Assembly: GCF_048541835.1 (NCBI RefSeq)
Contig: NZ_JBLEOY010000001.1
Location: 186,001-250,000, forward strand
Reading direction: 5' to 3'
DNA length: 64,000 nt
Source: QIJE01 sp048541835
GTDB lineage: Bacteria > SZUA-79 > Acidulodesulfobacterales > Acidulodesulfobacteraceae
Shown: piece by piece, positions 25,519-34,562 of the stretch
How positions within the stretch are numbered: the first letter of the stretch is position 1
How the letters are laid out: each line of letters begins with the position of its first letter
Program-made: the position numbers and the translations under genes
The notes under the pieces: generated by a model
What the model saw: the letters and a program-made list of their open reading frames with translations, nothing else
Database searches by the model: none
Told to the model about the DNA's origin: nothing

Positions 25519-27204
25519 ATGTTTTCAACTTTCAAGTCAAGGCTTTACATTTCAGCGGTTGTTATGTTTTTACTTTTTCTTTTTATTGATTTAATGATTG
25601 TCGGTTATATCAGCAGTTTCAGATATTCATCACTCAAGCAGTCCGTTATCAGCTCCACGATCACATCCCTATCAATGGCTAACCGTGACATTTTAAGTAT
25701 AATATACCTTTCAAAAATAAGAAAAGATAAAATGTTAATTGCAAAATTAGAAAAAAAGGATTTCAATCCCTCTAAAATAGATAATAAAATAGCCGTACTA
25801 ATAAAAAAACTGCATCTGAGGAGGAAAGGGCAGATTATAGCCATTAATGGTTTTTATTCCGGTTTTAAGCATGAAAAATTTGAGACGGTTTTCGGCGTAA
25901 ATAAGAAATATTTAAAAAGACCTACTAATCCGAAATCTGTTGCGGCAATGAATAAATTAAAAATATTTTTAGCGCAATATAGACCGATGATTGTGAAACT
26001 CGTAAAAAATCCTTTCACCTTTGGTCCGACGGCGAGTATTGATTACTATAGGGATGGAGTACATACGATTATTAAATCGCTTACTATCGTCGAAAAAAAT
26101 ATATCTAACGGTTCCAGTAAAAAGATGACTTCCTTATTTGATATATTTGTAATTACTCCGTTTTTAGTACTGATAGGTTTACTTTTGGTGAGTTTCTATT
26201 TTAAGAGGGCACTGATAGATAAACTTGAAATCGCGATTAAAAGGATAGAATGCGTTGCCCGCGGAGATATAAGGACTAAAATAGAAATCAGCATAAATCC
26301 AAAAAATGAGATAGGAAGGCTCATAGGGCACGTCAATACTCTGATAGAATCTTTATCCTCTAATGTCAAATCTATAAATAACGCAGTCAATTCCATTTCC
26401 AGCCAGGGAGAAGAACTCAATAACTCTTCAAGAGAGCTTAAGGATAATATGAAAAATATGAAGCAAAGCAGTTCTTCAATAGTAGAATCGATAAAGCAAA
26501 TAACTATGGCCATCTTAGATGTAGCTAAAAATTCAAGTTCAGGTGCTAAAGAGGCGGACCACACCCAAGAAGCGACTGAAGAAGGATACAATGCAGTTCA
26601 GGGCGTTATCGAAGAGATAAACTCAATTGAAAAAGCAGTCGATAAAGCATCATCCGTAATGGAAGAATTAGGTGTTTCATCGCAAAAAATAGGGGAGATT
26701 ATAGCGGTAATTGATGAAATAGCCGATCAAACTAATTTATTAGCCCTAAACGCAGCCATAGAGGCCGCAAGAGCAGGTGAGCAAGGAAGAGGTTTTGCCG
26801 TGGTAGCGGATGAAGTCAGAAAACTAGCCGAAAGAACTACAAAAGCGACGAAAGAAATCACCTCAATGATAACTTCCATTCAAGGCGATTCCGTAAAGGC
26901 TATAGAATCAATGAATAGCGGAAAAGAGGAGGTAAAAAATGGTGTCAATGTTGCAAAAAAAGCAGGGAAGAGGATCGAAACCATAAGAGAACTGGCAAAT
27001 AAACTGAAGGATATGATTACTCAAATAGCAGCGGCTACGGAAGAACAGTCGATAGTTACCGAAGAGATTTCCGTTTCGTCTGATTTAATCTTAAAAGCAC
27101 AAGAATCTACATCTGCAAGTGCAGAACAAATCCAATCTAGCGCTTTGGAATTATCAAAACTTGCATCTATACTATCTAAAAATATAGCTGTTTTTGAAAT
27201 ATAA
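25519..27204 (+). CDS. Methyl-accepting chemotaxis protein
   Basis: 561 residues: N-terminal membrane helix (about 10-33), a periplasmic sensor region of about 175 residues with no recognised ligand motif, second membrane helix (about 208-228), HAMP domain, and a long cytoplasmic coiled coil with the conserved tip DQTNLLALNAAIEAARAGE followed by RGFAVVADEVRKLAERT. It would signal to CheA/CheW. CGGAGGATCT precedes the ATG. A cheV gene lies 3.3 kb downstream; cheA, cheR and cheB are not in the window. Confidence 0.95.
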   Translation: MFSTFKSRLYISAVVMFLLFLFIDLMIVGYISSFRYSSLKQSVISSTITSLSMANRDILSIIYLSKIRKDKMLIAKLEKKDFNPSKIDNKIAVLIKKLHLRRKGQIIAINGFYSGFKHEKFETVFGVNKKYLKRPTNPKSVAAMNKLKIFLAQYRPMIVKLVKNPFTFGPTASIDYYRDGVHTIIKSLTIVEKNISNGSSKKMTSLFDIFVITPFLVLIGLLLVSFYFKRALIDKLEIAIKRIECVARGDIRTKIEISINPKNEIGRLIGHVNTLIESLSSNVKSINNAVNSISSQGEELNNSSRELKDNMKNMKQSSSSIVESIKQITMAILDVAKNSSSGAKEADHTQEATEEGYNAVQGVIEEINSIEKAVDKASSVMEELGVSSQKIGEIIAVIDEIADQTNLLALNAAIEAARAGEQGRGFAVVADEVRKLAERTTKATKEITSMITSIQGDSVKAIESMNSGKEEVKNGVNVAKKAGKRIETIRELANKLKDMITQIAAATEEQSIVTEEISVSSDLILKAQESTSASAEQIQSSALELSKLASILSKNIAVFEI

Positions 27205-27289
27205 ATAACAATATAAAGATTTTAGTTGGAGGTATTGTTAAGAATATGGAGAAAAATATTTTTTCAGAATGCAATTACTAAAATTTTTC

Positions 27290-27317
27290 TTGCAATTTTA
27301 TCTGTATAAAATATAAT
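27290..27317 (+). promoter_or_regulatory. Predicted speD promoter
   Basis: TTGCAA (27290-27295) and TATAAT (27312-27317) separated by 16 bases, upstream of the AAAGGAGG ribosome site of speD. The -10 is perfect and the -35 good, so this is a likely vegetative promoter. Confidence 0.6.
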
Positions 27318-27364
27318 AAAAGATTGTGTTTTTATCTTAATTTTAAGAAAGGAGGTAAGACAAA

Positions 27365-27772
27365 ATGAATTCTTTAGGGACGCATTTGCTTTTAGAATTA
27401 AAAAAATGTAGAAAAAATATTTTGGGAGATCTTAATTTTGTCGAAACCGCTTTATTAGATGCGGCGGTGGAAGCAAAAGCAACTATAGTGGAGTATAAAT
27501 TTCACGAATTTAACCCTTTTGGAATTAGCGGAATGGTAATAATAGCAGAATCTCATCTTTCTATACACACATGGCCGGAATATGATTATGCGGCAGTGGA
27601 TATTTTCACCTGCGGAAATTTAATAAAACCTCAAGAAGCAGCAGAATTTTTGATAAAAAGATTCAAGTCTTTGGAGCCGCAAATTATGGAGATAAAGAGA
27701 GGACTTATATCTATTTACGACGAAGAACTTCCTCATAAGGTACTGTGCGAAGAAAAGTTTGTCGCCCGTTAG
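27365..27772 (+). CDS. speD: S-adenosylmethionine decarboxylase proenzyme
   Basis: Pyruvoyl enzyme producing decarboxylated SAM for spermidine synthesis. 135 residues of the prokaryotic class. The self-cleavage site is in AESHLSIHTWPE, between E62 and S63, with Ser63 giving the pyruvoyl group; the C-terminal FTCG motif follows. Strong ribosome site AAGGAGG 8 bases before the ATG. Its last 4 bases overlap the stop of convergent folK. speE is not in the window. Confidence 0.95.
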   Translation: MNSLGTHLLLELKKCRKNILGDLNFVETALLDAAVEAKATIVEYKFHEFNPFGISGMVIIAESHLSIHTWPEYDYAAVDIFTCGNLIKPQEAAEFLIKRFKSLEPQIMEIKRGLISIYDEELPHKVLCEEKFVAR

Positions 27773-28386
27773 CGTAAAATTTTAGTAAATTTTTTGTCAA
27801 ATTTACCGTAACAAAATATTTTTTGGGAAACTCCTATATCTAAATTTTCCAATATTGTAAGAGCTTTTTTTATACTTTCTTTGTCAAACGGTTTTTTAAA
27901 AGAGCATGATAAATCTAAAATTGGATAAAGCACAAATTTGCGATTAAACACTTCTGGGTGCGGTAATTTAAGTTTCGGTAGTTCTAAATTTACAAAATTT
28001 CTTAAAAAATTGTCATAAATAAAAAGAATATCTATATCTATATCTCTCGGCATATATCTTTCGGTTTCATTTTTTCTCCCCATGTTTTTTTCTATATTTT
28101 TCAAAATCAAAAGAAGTCGTTCTGCAAAAATCCTGCCTGTCCCAATAAAGCCTTGCATTCTTCCTGTTTTTCTTAATAATCTAAATAAAATGACGCAATT
28201 TAGAAAATCAGGCTGGTTTGCATTTCCTACCGGCGAAGACAAATAAATGTTAGAAGCAACCATAACCGCAATATCGGTCATTTCTTTTTTTACTAGATCT
28301 ATAGCCTCTATTAGGTTGTCCTCTAATCTTCCAACATTACTCCCTAATCCTATACAAATATCGTAAAAAATGCTATCTGATTCCAA
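27769..28386 (-). CDS. folK: 2-amino-4-hydroxy-6-hydroxymethyldihydropteridine diphosphokinase
   Basis: Transfers pyrophosphate from ATP to the pterin in folate synthesis. 205 residues with IGLGSNVGRLEDNL at the N-terminus, SSPVGNANQPDFLN and MPRDIDIDILFIYD (metal-binding Asp pair). The start is a TTG directly behind the dapL stop; no ATG would preserve the N-terminal motif. An extra 14-20 residues (around RLLRKTGRMQGFIGTGR) follow the central strand, making the protein longer than the usual 160-180. Tail-to-tail with speD. Confidence 0.9.
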   Translation of the reverse strand: MESDSIFYDICIGLGSNVGRLEDNLIEAIDLVKKEMTDIAVMVASNIYLSSPVGNANQPDFLNCVILFRLLRKTGRMQGFIGTGRIFAERLLLILKNIEKNMGRKNETERYMPRDIDIDILFIYDNFLRNFVNLELPKLKLPHPEVFNRKFVLYPILDLSCSFKKPFDKESIKKALTILENLDIGVSQKIFCYGKFDKKFTKILR

Positions 28387-28388
28387 TT

Positions 28389-29549
28389 CTATGCACCCAT
28401 ACGCATTAAAGCCTCTTCAATACGGTTTTCACTTATGGTCAAAGAAAACCTCACGTATCCTTCTCCGTAACCGCCGAATCCGGAACCTGGAGTTACTATT
28501 ATGCCGGTTTCATTCAATAATGATATCGCAAAATCTTTCGACGTCATATTCATTTCAGGGACATGCGCCCATACATAAAAGGTAGCATCAGATTTATAAA
28601 CCTTATATCCTAATTTTTCCAATCCTCCTACCAATAGACTCCTTCTTTTTTTATATATAGAGTTATTATCTTTCACGACATGAAATTCATTATCTAATCC
28701 GTAAGCCGCCGATAGCTGTATTGCTTGAAATACACCGGAATCCAAATTGGTTTTAACGGCCCCAAGTCCTTTTATTACATCTTCGTTTCCTACTGCGAAT
28801 CCAATCCTGAACCCTGTCATGTTAAAAGTCTTGGAGAGCGAATTAAACTCAATTCCGATATCCTTCGCCCCGTTAACCGATAGAAAAGAATCGTTTTCCT
28901 TCTCACCGGTATAAATTTCGGAATATGCAAAATCATGAGCGACTATAATGCCATTCTTCTTTGCAAATTTCACTACTTCGTTAAAAAAATGTTTATCCGC
29001 TGTTGCCGAAGTCGGATTATTCGGATAATTTAAAAACATTATTTTAGCCTTTTCTAAGATATTCGCAGGTATACAAGAAAAATCCGGCAAAAAATCGTTA
29101 TCTTCTAATAACGGCATAAGATATGGAATTCCACCCGCAAAAACAGTACCTGCCCTGTACACCGGATAACCAGGATCCGGTATCAACACTACATCTCCAG
29201 GATTTATAAAAGCCAGAGGAAGATGCCCTATGCCTTCTTTAGAGCCTATTAATGATAAAACCTCGGTTCCGGGATCCAATGAAACACCGAATCTTTTATC
29301 GTACCAGCCGGAAACGGACTCTCTAAACTCTAGAAGTCCTTCGTATGAAGGATATTTCTGATTAATGTCTATCTCGCTTTCTTTTTTTAATACATTAACT
29401 ATTTCCTTGGGAGTCGGCAGATCGGGATCTCCTATGCCGAAACTTATTATGTCTACTCCGCCTGCTTTTACTTGCGCTTTCATTTTGTCTATTTCGGCAA
29501 AAAGATATGCCGGAAGTTTATTTAACCTCTCAGAAAAATTAAATTTCAT
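28389..29549 (-). CDS. dapL: LL-diaminopimelate aminotransferase
   Basis: PLP class I/II aminotransferase converting tetrahydrodipicolinate directly to LL-diaminopimelate for lysine and peptidoglycan. DapL-type features are ISFGIGDPDLPTP, YPSYEGLLEFR, SLIGSKEGIGHLPLAFINPG, NYPNNPTSATA and the PLP lysine in NSLSKTFNMTGFRIGF. Start placed at the ATG at 29547-29549 (MKFNFSERL), with GAGGAGGAG about 11 bases upstream; two other ATGs lie 9 and 21 bases earlier. Upstream neighbour bioD, downstream folK after 2 bases. Confidence 0.9.
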   Translation of the reverse strand: MKFNFSERLNKLPAYLFAEIDKMKAQVKAGGVDIISFGIGDPDLPTPKEIVNVLKKESEIDINQKYPSYEGLLEFRESVSGWYDKRFGVSLDPGTEVLSLIGSKEGIGHLPLAFINPGDVVLIPDPGYPVYRAGTVFAGGIPYLMPLLEDNDFLPDFSCIPANILEKAKIMFLNYPNNPTSATADKHFFNEVVKFAKKNGIIVAHDFAYSEIYTGEKENDSFLSVNGAKDIGIEFNSLSKTFNMTGFRIGFAVGNEDVIKGLGAVKTNLDSGVFQAIQLSAAYGLDNEFHVVKDNNSIYKKRRSLLVGGLEKLGYKVYKSDATFYVWAHVPEMNMTSKDFAISLLNETGIIVTPGSGFGGYGEGYVRFSLTISENRIEEALMRMGA

Positions 29550-29658
29550 ATCGCCCATTCTCCTCCTCATGTGCCTGTTTAATATATTTAACGATTTAAA
29601 TTAATAGATACTTTATCAAAAGTACAACATATTTTTAACAAAAATATTTTACTACATT

Positions 29659-30372
29659 TTATATTAAAATCTTTTTAATGTCTATATATTTTAAGGCCAT
29701 TTTTTTAAGTACAACTATATCTTCCAACTGTTTCTTGGTATTTAAATAAGGTATCTCTCCTAAAATTGGAATATCGATATACTCGCTAAGTACTTCTTTA
29801 TTGGAAAATATGCTCTCATCGGTCTCATTCAGGACATTATTTATAATTATGCCTGATATTTTTATATCATGTATTTTTACATATTCTATGTTTAACAATG
29901 TTTGATTTATCATTCCTAATCCTGCTTTTGTAACTAAAATAACACCGGCATCGATATATTTTGCAATATCTATCATAAAATGCTTTTGTTTTAAAGGAAC
30001 AAGCATGCCCCCTGCCCCTTCGACAATCATATAATCATAATTATTGCTTAGCTCGTAAAACCTTAAAAGTATCTCTTTGATACATAATGTTTTACCTTCA
30101 TATTTCGACGCAGCGTAAGGAGATAACGGGTTTTCAAAAGTAAACGGAGTTATAACGTCAAGATCTTCGGTTAGACCACCAATATTTTTTAAATATCTGC
30201 CATCCGTATAGTTCTTAGAACCGGCTTCATCAACTTTAACTCCGGTTTCAACAGGTTTCATAAATCCAGTATTTAAGCCATGTTGTTTAAATGCGAGTAA
30301 TAAAAGCAGGCTGACTAATGTTTTGCCAATATTTGTATCCGTGCCGGTTATAAAAAATATTTTATCTGACAT
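29659..30372 (-). CDS. bioD: ATP-dependent dethiobiotin synthetase
   Basis: Closes the ureido ring of dethiobiotin from DAPA, CO2 and ATP, directly after BioA. 237 residues with P-loop FITGTDTNIGKTLV, MKPVETG and EGAGGMLVP. ATG start. It is about 110 bases upstream of dapL on the same strand and separated by 29 kb from bioA, so the biotin genes are scattered. Confidence 0.95.
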   Translation of the reverse strand: MSDKIFFITGTDTNIGKTLVSLLLLLAFKQHGLNTGFMKPVETGVKVDEAGSKNYTDGRYLKNIGGLTEDLDVITPFTFENPLSPYAASKYEGKTLCIKEILLRFYELSNNYDYMIVEGAGGMLVPLKQKHFMIDIAKYIDAGVILVTKAGLGMINQTLLNIEYVKIHDIKISGIIINNVLNETDESIFSNKEVLSEYIDIPILGEIPYLNTKKQLEDIVVLKKMALKYIDIKKILI

Positions 30373-30506
30373 AATAATAAATTATGGTATACGAGAAAGG
30401 AATCCGTCTGATTATTTTAATTAAAGAGATAAATTAAAAAACATTTCATATCCGATATTTCAAGAATCATATGTTCAATCATTTTGTAGATTCTGTCTTT
30501 ATATGC

Positions 30507-31439
30507 TTATTTTTTAAAGGCTTTTTTAATTGTATTCACGAATTCTGCCGGATCAAATTTTATAACGTAGAAATCTGCGCCGGCACTCATTCCTTTGCTC
30601 GAATTTTCGGCTCCACTCAAAGAAGAATGCATTATTACCGGAATATTTTTATATTTGTCGTTGGATTTTAATGTTTTTGTAAAGGTATAACCATCCATAA
30701 CGGGCATTTCCACATCACATATAATTACATCTAATTCGTATTTACCTTCATATACTATATCTAATGCCGCCTTACCGTTTTCTGACAGTATAGTTTTAAA
30801 CCCCTCCTTGATTAGAGCATTATTGATTATTTTTCTTGCGGAAGACGAATCATCAATAATAAGTATGGTCCTATCTCCGTTGAATTCTCGCTCCTCTACG
30901 CTTATTTCCTTATTTTCTTTATTATAGAATCCAAGCTCATCAACAATAGACTCAAAATCCAGCAAAAGTAAAAGCTCATCGTTTTCTACCTTAATAATAC
31001 CTGTCACTTTGGAATCAACGGAACTTACGGACGAAAGTTCCGGAGCGCTTATATCGTTCCATGAAACACGCCTTATTTTAGTAGTCTCATGGACAACAAA
31101 GCCGACTTTAATTTTATTGAATTCGGTTATAATTACTTTAAAATTCTTTCTATCCAATTCTTCTGGTTCGAGTATATCCATCCATTTTGGAAGATTAACT
31201 AATGGAACTACAAAACCTCTCAGATTGAACATGCCGTCAACAAATTCCGACGTGTTAGGAGTTTCCGATATATCTTCAGGCATTTTAATTATTTCGATAA
31301 CCTTAGCAACGTTTATTCCGTAAATACCTTCTTTTTTTTCTCCTTCTTCATCTATCCTAAATAATCTAAAATCAACCAGTTCCATCCTGTTTTGCCCGAC
31401 TTCCAAGATATCGTGTCCCGGGTTCACTTGGTTCTGCAT
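30507..31439 (-). CDS. cheV: Chemotaxis coupling protein CheV (CheW domain plus receiver)
   Basis: 310 residues: CheW-like scaffold domain (about 20-170, with GINVAKVIEI and FNLRGFVVPLVNL) linking receptors to CheA, and a C-terminal response-regulator receiver (190-310) with acidic pair D196-D197, phospho-acceptor D242 in ICDVEMPVMDG and a Lys in VIKFDP. Phosphorylation probably tunes adaptation. A chemoreceptor gene lies upstream on the opposite strand at 25.5 kb and a diguanylate cyclase gene follows in the same orientation. Confidence 0.93.
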   Translation of the reverse strand: MQNQVNPGHDILEVGQNRMELVDFRLFRIDEEGEKKEGIYGINVAKVIEIIKMPEDISETPNTSEFVDGMFNLRGFVVPLVNLPKWMDILEPEELDRKNFKVIITEFNKIKVGFVVHETTKIRRVSWNDISAPELSSVSSVDSKVTGIIKVENDELLLLLDFESIVDELGFYNKENKEISVEEREFNGDRTILIIDDSSSARKIINNALIKEGFKTILSENGKAALDIVYEGKYELDVIICDVEMPVMDGYTFTKTLKSNDKYKNIPVIMHSSLSGAENSSKGMSAGADFYVIKFDPAEFVNTIKKAFKK

Positions 31440-31522
31440 AATCTTCTCCCTTTATCGAAAAATTATAATTTTAGATAAACGCCAATCAAAAAATAGCAGT
31501 ATACTGATGATATTTTCATTAT

Positions 31523-32293
31523 TTATTGGTCGTCAACCCACGGATTTTCTTCAACCTCTATGATACCGCCCAAGCAGTCTTCTGAAATTATTCTGTTTCT
31601 GCCTCTATTTTTAGCCTCATAAAGCAGATCATCCATACGCTTAAATAAATCACGGGGTTTATTTTCAAACTCCTTCCTATAAAATGTAATTCCCATACTA
31701 ATTGTAATCTTTTTTATATCTTTAATTTTAATTTTTAGAATCATCTGTTTTATTTTTCTGGCAACATCGATGGCATCGGCAATGTGGGTAGACGGTAGGC
31801 ATAAAATAAATTCTTCCCCTCCGAATCTTACAGCGATATCGGACTTCCTTATGTTATCCTTTAGTACACCTGCAACTTCTTTTAAAACGGCATCTCCTTT
31901 TTCGTGTCCGTAAGTATCGTTAATCTTTTTGAAATAATCTATATCACACATTATTAAGGAAAGAGGGATATTGTACCTCGAGCTTTGAGCAAATATATTT
32001 TCATAAAAAATGTCAAAATATCTTCTATTATAAAGATCAGTTAGGCTATCCTTTAATGCCATGTTTTCGAGATCACTATTAAATATCTCTTTTCTAAATC
32101 TTATAAAAAGTAAAGCTATAAATAGAGTAAAAATAAATATAATTAAATTGTTATAAAAAATAATGCTTGAAGTTAAGTCGAATATATTTATAAAATTAAT
32201 AAACAAAAAAATAAATTCTATTGAAAGCTGAATAATTATTATTGAAAAAATTATATAGTAATATTTTTTCTTGTTCATAAAATTTAAAGGCAC
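31523..32293 (-). CDS. Membrane-bound diguanylate cyclase (GGDEF domain)
   Basis: 256 residues: two N-terminal membrane helices (about 11-36 and 44-65), then a GGDEF domain with KDSLTDLYNRRYFD, DIDYFKKINDTYGH and an intact active site GGEEF at 158-162. The inhibitory I-site RxxD (RKSD, 149-152) lies five residues before it, so it should make cyclic-di-GMP with product inhibition. No sensor domain beyond the membrane part. The first codon may be GTG at 32293 or ATG at 32278. It lies upstream of cheV, same strand. Confidence 0.9.
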   Translation of the reverse strand: MPLNFMNKKKYYYIIFSIIIIQLSIEFIFLFINFINIFDLTSSIIFYNNLIIFIFTLFIALLFIRFRKEIFNSDLENMALKDSLTDLYNRRYFDIFYENIFAQSSRYNIPLSLIMCDIDYFKKINDTYGHEKGDAVLKEVAGVLKDNIRKSDIAVRFGGEEFILCLPSTHIADAIDVARKIKQMILKIKIKDIKKITISMGITFYRKEFENKPRDLFKRMDDLLYEAKNRGRNRIISEDCLGGIIEVEENPWVDDQ

Positions 32294-32388
32294 ATTTTGA
32301 CGATTGTTAAGACTATTTTATAACAAATTCTATACTTTTTAAAAATTTATTACAATCCATTTTTTCAATTGATTTCTCAACAAACATT

Positions 32389-32742
32389 ATGAAATTAAAT
32401 AAAAATTCTGAAACATCATTCGAAAATATTATCGTACTAATCTTTATTTTCGTTCTCTCTGTCATTTTTATACATCGATATTTAACAGTAATAAAATATG
32501 CCGAAATGTCAACTTATAAAAAAGATATCAATAAAATAGATATAGCTATAGTTATTTATAAGGTAAAATACGGTAAATTTCCCGACAATCTTTCCGTCTT
32601 AGTAAAAAAAAACTTTGTTAAAAATATTAAAGTAAACAAAAAAGGATACCCCGTTACACCTTTCGGTAAAAGATTTGTTTATAAAAGAAAAATCGGCGCG
32701 GTAATTTTGAATAGCAACAACCTAACACGCGGGAAATGGTAG
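32389..32742 (+). CDS. Pseudopilin-like protein lacking a prepilin cleavage motif
   Basis: 117 residues. A single N-terminal membrane helix (about 15-34) continues into an amphipathic helix ending in IDIAIVIYKVKYGKFPDNLSVLV, the GspG/PulG-type pattern (A-x-x-x-Y-x-x-x-x-G-x-x-P). The usual G-FTLIE peptidase site is missing: the corresponding place reads S10-FENIIVL, with no +5 Glu. It may be an N-anchored pseudopilin relative or a degenerate gene. Divergent from the diguanylate cyclase and convergent with the truncated aroB. No secretion genes adjoin. Confidence 0.6.
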   Translation: MKLNKNSETSFENIIVLIFIFVLSVIFIHRYLTVIKYAEMSTYKKDINKIDIAIVIYKVKYGKFPDNLSVLVKKNFVKNIKVNKKGYPVTPFGKRFVYKRKIGAVILNSNNLTRGKW

Positions 32743-32816
32743 ATAATATCATCATTACCTGCAATAAATTAAAGAAAACATACAAAATCGCGGGAAAGGA
32801 TTGCTCTATAATTATT

Positions 32817-33500
32817 TTATAGGTACTCAAAGAACTCTCTATCTATCGCCGCTCCATATTTAATAACCTCGGCGAAACCGTTTTTCAACTCTCGATATTC
32901 AAGGGTGCCAAGCAAATCAACATCAATAATTACGCATTTGGGCCGGTAAAACGCTCTGATAAGATTTTTGTCTCCGGGATGATCTATGCCTGTCTTTCCG
33001 CCTACGATAGAATCTACGTCAGAGAGTAATGTAGTCGGAATCTGGATAAAATTCACCTCTCTTAAATAGGTAACCGCAGCAAATCCGGTAAAATCACCAA
33101 TAACGCCGCCAAAGGCGATTATGGCCTGCCCCCTTTCAAACCTATTTTCAACGAGTTTATCATAAAGGTAAGAAAGGTATTTCATGCTTTTAGTGCCCTC
33201 GCCATCGGGCAGTACTATTATAAAAGATTCGACGCTTACACGCTTTAGAGAGTTATTTAAAAGGCTCCCGTATAAACCGCTCACCATTTCCGTAGTCACA
33301 GTGCATACCCAGCCGTTAATGCTGATTGTCTTAATGGCCTCCTCTATCCCGTCACCAGCGTGGGCATCCAACGTATTTTTATCATCAGGTATGCTTTCGC
33401 ATCCGCACGTTATATGTGAACCTATCAATATATCGTAACTGGCGTCACTCATCTGACCACTTAAATCTACCCTTATCTTCAAAATCACGTCCTTTTCCAA
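32817..33500 (-). pseudogene. aroB: 3-dehydroquinate synthase, C-terminally truncated (probable pseudogene)
   Basis: 227 residues recognisable as the N-terminal NAD-binding part of AroB: LPDGEGTKSMKYLSYLYD, IPTTLLSDVDSIVGGKTG, AFYRPKCVIIDVDLL and FAEVIKYG. Intact AroB is about 350 residues; the metal-binding His region of the C-terminal domain is absent, and translating the DNA beyond the stop in other frames gives nothing AroB-like. Conserved residues in the glycine loop and in VNHP have also changed. The reading starts at TTG 33500 or GTG 33488. It is most likely a remnant; a complete aroB should exist elsewhere. Confidence 0.75.
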
Positions 33501-33622
33501 ACTGTTTGACTGCTAATTTATTTGACATTATATCATATTTGTATTTTAGCCATTAACCTTTTCTCAAATGCACTGCCGAAAAGCCTTATGATTAAACAAA
33601 TGAAAGCTATATAAAAATTGTA

Positions 33623-33651
33623 TTGACAAAAAGATGAGCCTGTTTTATAAA
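33623..33651 (+). promoter_or_regulatory. Predicted promoter of the small membrane protein gene
   Basis: TTGACA (33623-33628) and TATAAA (33646-33651) with 17-base spacing, a near-consensus sigma-70 promoter in the 235-base gap upstream of the gene at 33736. The leader would be about 78 bases with no obvious structured RNA. Confidence 0.6.
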
Positions 33652-33735
33652 CAATAAGGCGTTTCTTTATAATCAAGCAGATCCAATCCGGAAACATCTC
33701 TTTTTCAATAAAAAACCTTGTAAGGATAGAATATT

Positions 33736-33984
33736 ATGCTACATCAAATATTATTTCAAGTTTTAAATTATTCAGGCTTACTAACTACATTGTTAGCCGT
33801 ATGGTTCTTTTCCTCTCATAAATATAAGGTAGGATTTGCAGTATCTATGTTGAGTTGTATTCTATGGATAGCAATAGCATATATCGACAATGTACTGAGC
33901 CTTCTGCTTTTAAATGTGATATTGCTAATTTTAGATATAAAAGGTTATTTTAAGAAGGATGACGGCAATAAGGTGGAGACATAG
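33736..33984 (+). CDS. Small membrane protein of unknown function
   Basis: 82 residues with three closely packed hydrophobic segments (about 10-25, 30-48, 52-68) and a charged C-terminus (GYFKKDDGNKVET). AAGGA lies upstream of the ATG and a near-consensus promoter further up, so it looks genuine despite its size. The helix pattern faintly recalls half of a PnuC- or SWEET-like transporter, but no signature residue confirms it. Confidence 0.6.
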   Translation: MLHQILFQVLNYSGLLTTLLAVWFFSSHKYKVGFAVSMLSCILWIAIAYIDNVLSLLLLNVILLILDIKGYFKKDDGNKVET

Positions 33985-34121
33985 TAAGATGATAGAATCA
34001 AATTTTTCCATGTATTTCCAGCTCTTACCTTATTGAGCAGTTCATTTAAAATCAAGTAAAAAATTCAGAACTATACCTCGTTTTTTAACAGTTATATTTT
34101 ATTTTCTCTTATGTTGGTCAT

Positions 34122-34562
34122 TTATAATCCCACTACTTCAATAATCCTTAATTTAATAAACTCATTAAATTCATCTTCATTGATAATAGATATTATAATT
34201 TCTAAGAGTAACTCATCATCGATTTTACCTTCTGATAGCCATACAACAATATTTTCCATCTCTTGAATAAACTTATCGATACAATATCCGTATCCATTAA
34301 GTTCTAAGAAGTATGCCCCTAAAACCAAACTTGAACGTTTGTTGCCATCATTAAATGGATGAAATTTATTGACTGCATAAGCCAAGTGTCTCAACTTTTT
34401 TTCAAAAGTAGGATAATACGTATCATTTTGTATATGTTCCAATGCGCTTTCTAATAATACTATCTCTCTTTGACCGTTCAAACCGCCACTATTTTCTATT
34501 ATCCAATCGTGTATTTTCACGGCATACTCAATATTAAAATAAAATAGTTCAAATTTCATCAT
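34122..34562 (-). CDS. Doc-family (Fic fold) toxin
   Basis: 146 residues with the Fic/Doc core HPFNDGNKR (68-76). The Lys in place of the second Gly of Fic (HxFx[DE]GNGR) is the Doc variant, which in phage P1 phosphorylates elongation factor Tu. Two consecutive ATG codons start it. It overlaps the upstream DNA-binding gene by 4 bases (ATGA), the arrangement of an antitoxin-toxin operon. In classical Doc/Phd the antitoxin is a small Phd protein; here the partner is much larger. Confidence 0.85.
   Translation of the reverse strand: MMKFELFYFNIEYAVKIHDWIIENSGGLNGQREIVLLESALEHIQNDTYYPTFEKKLRHLAYAVNKFHPFNDGNKRSSLVLGAYFLELNGYGYCIDKFIQEMENIVVWLSEGKIDDELLLEIIISIINEDEFNEFIKLRIIEVVGL

Noticed and set aside
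33501..33735. Riboswitch or structured leader before the small membrane protein
   Set aside because: Only a sigma-70 promoter and a ribosome site could be seen, without conserved stem-loops.
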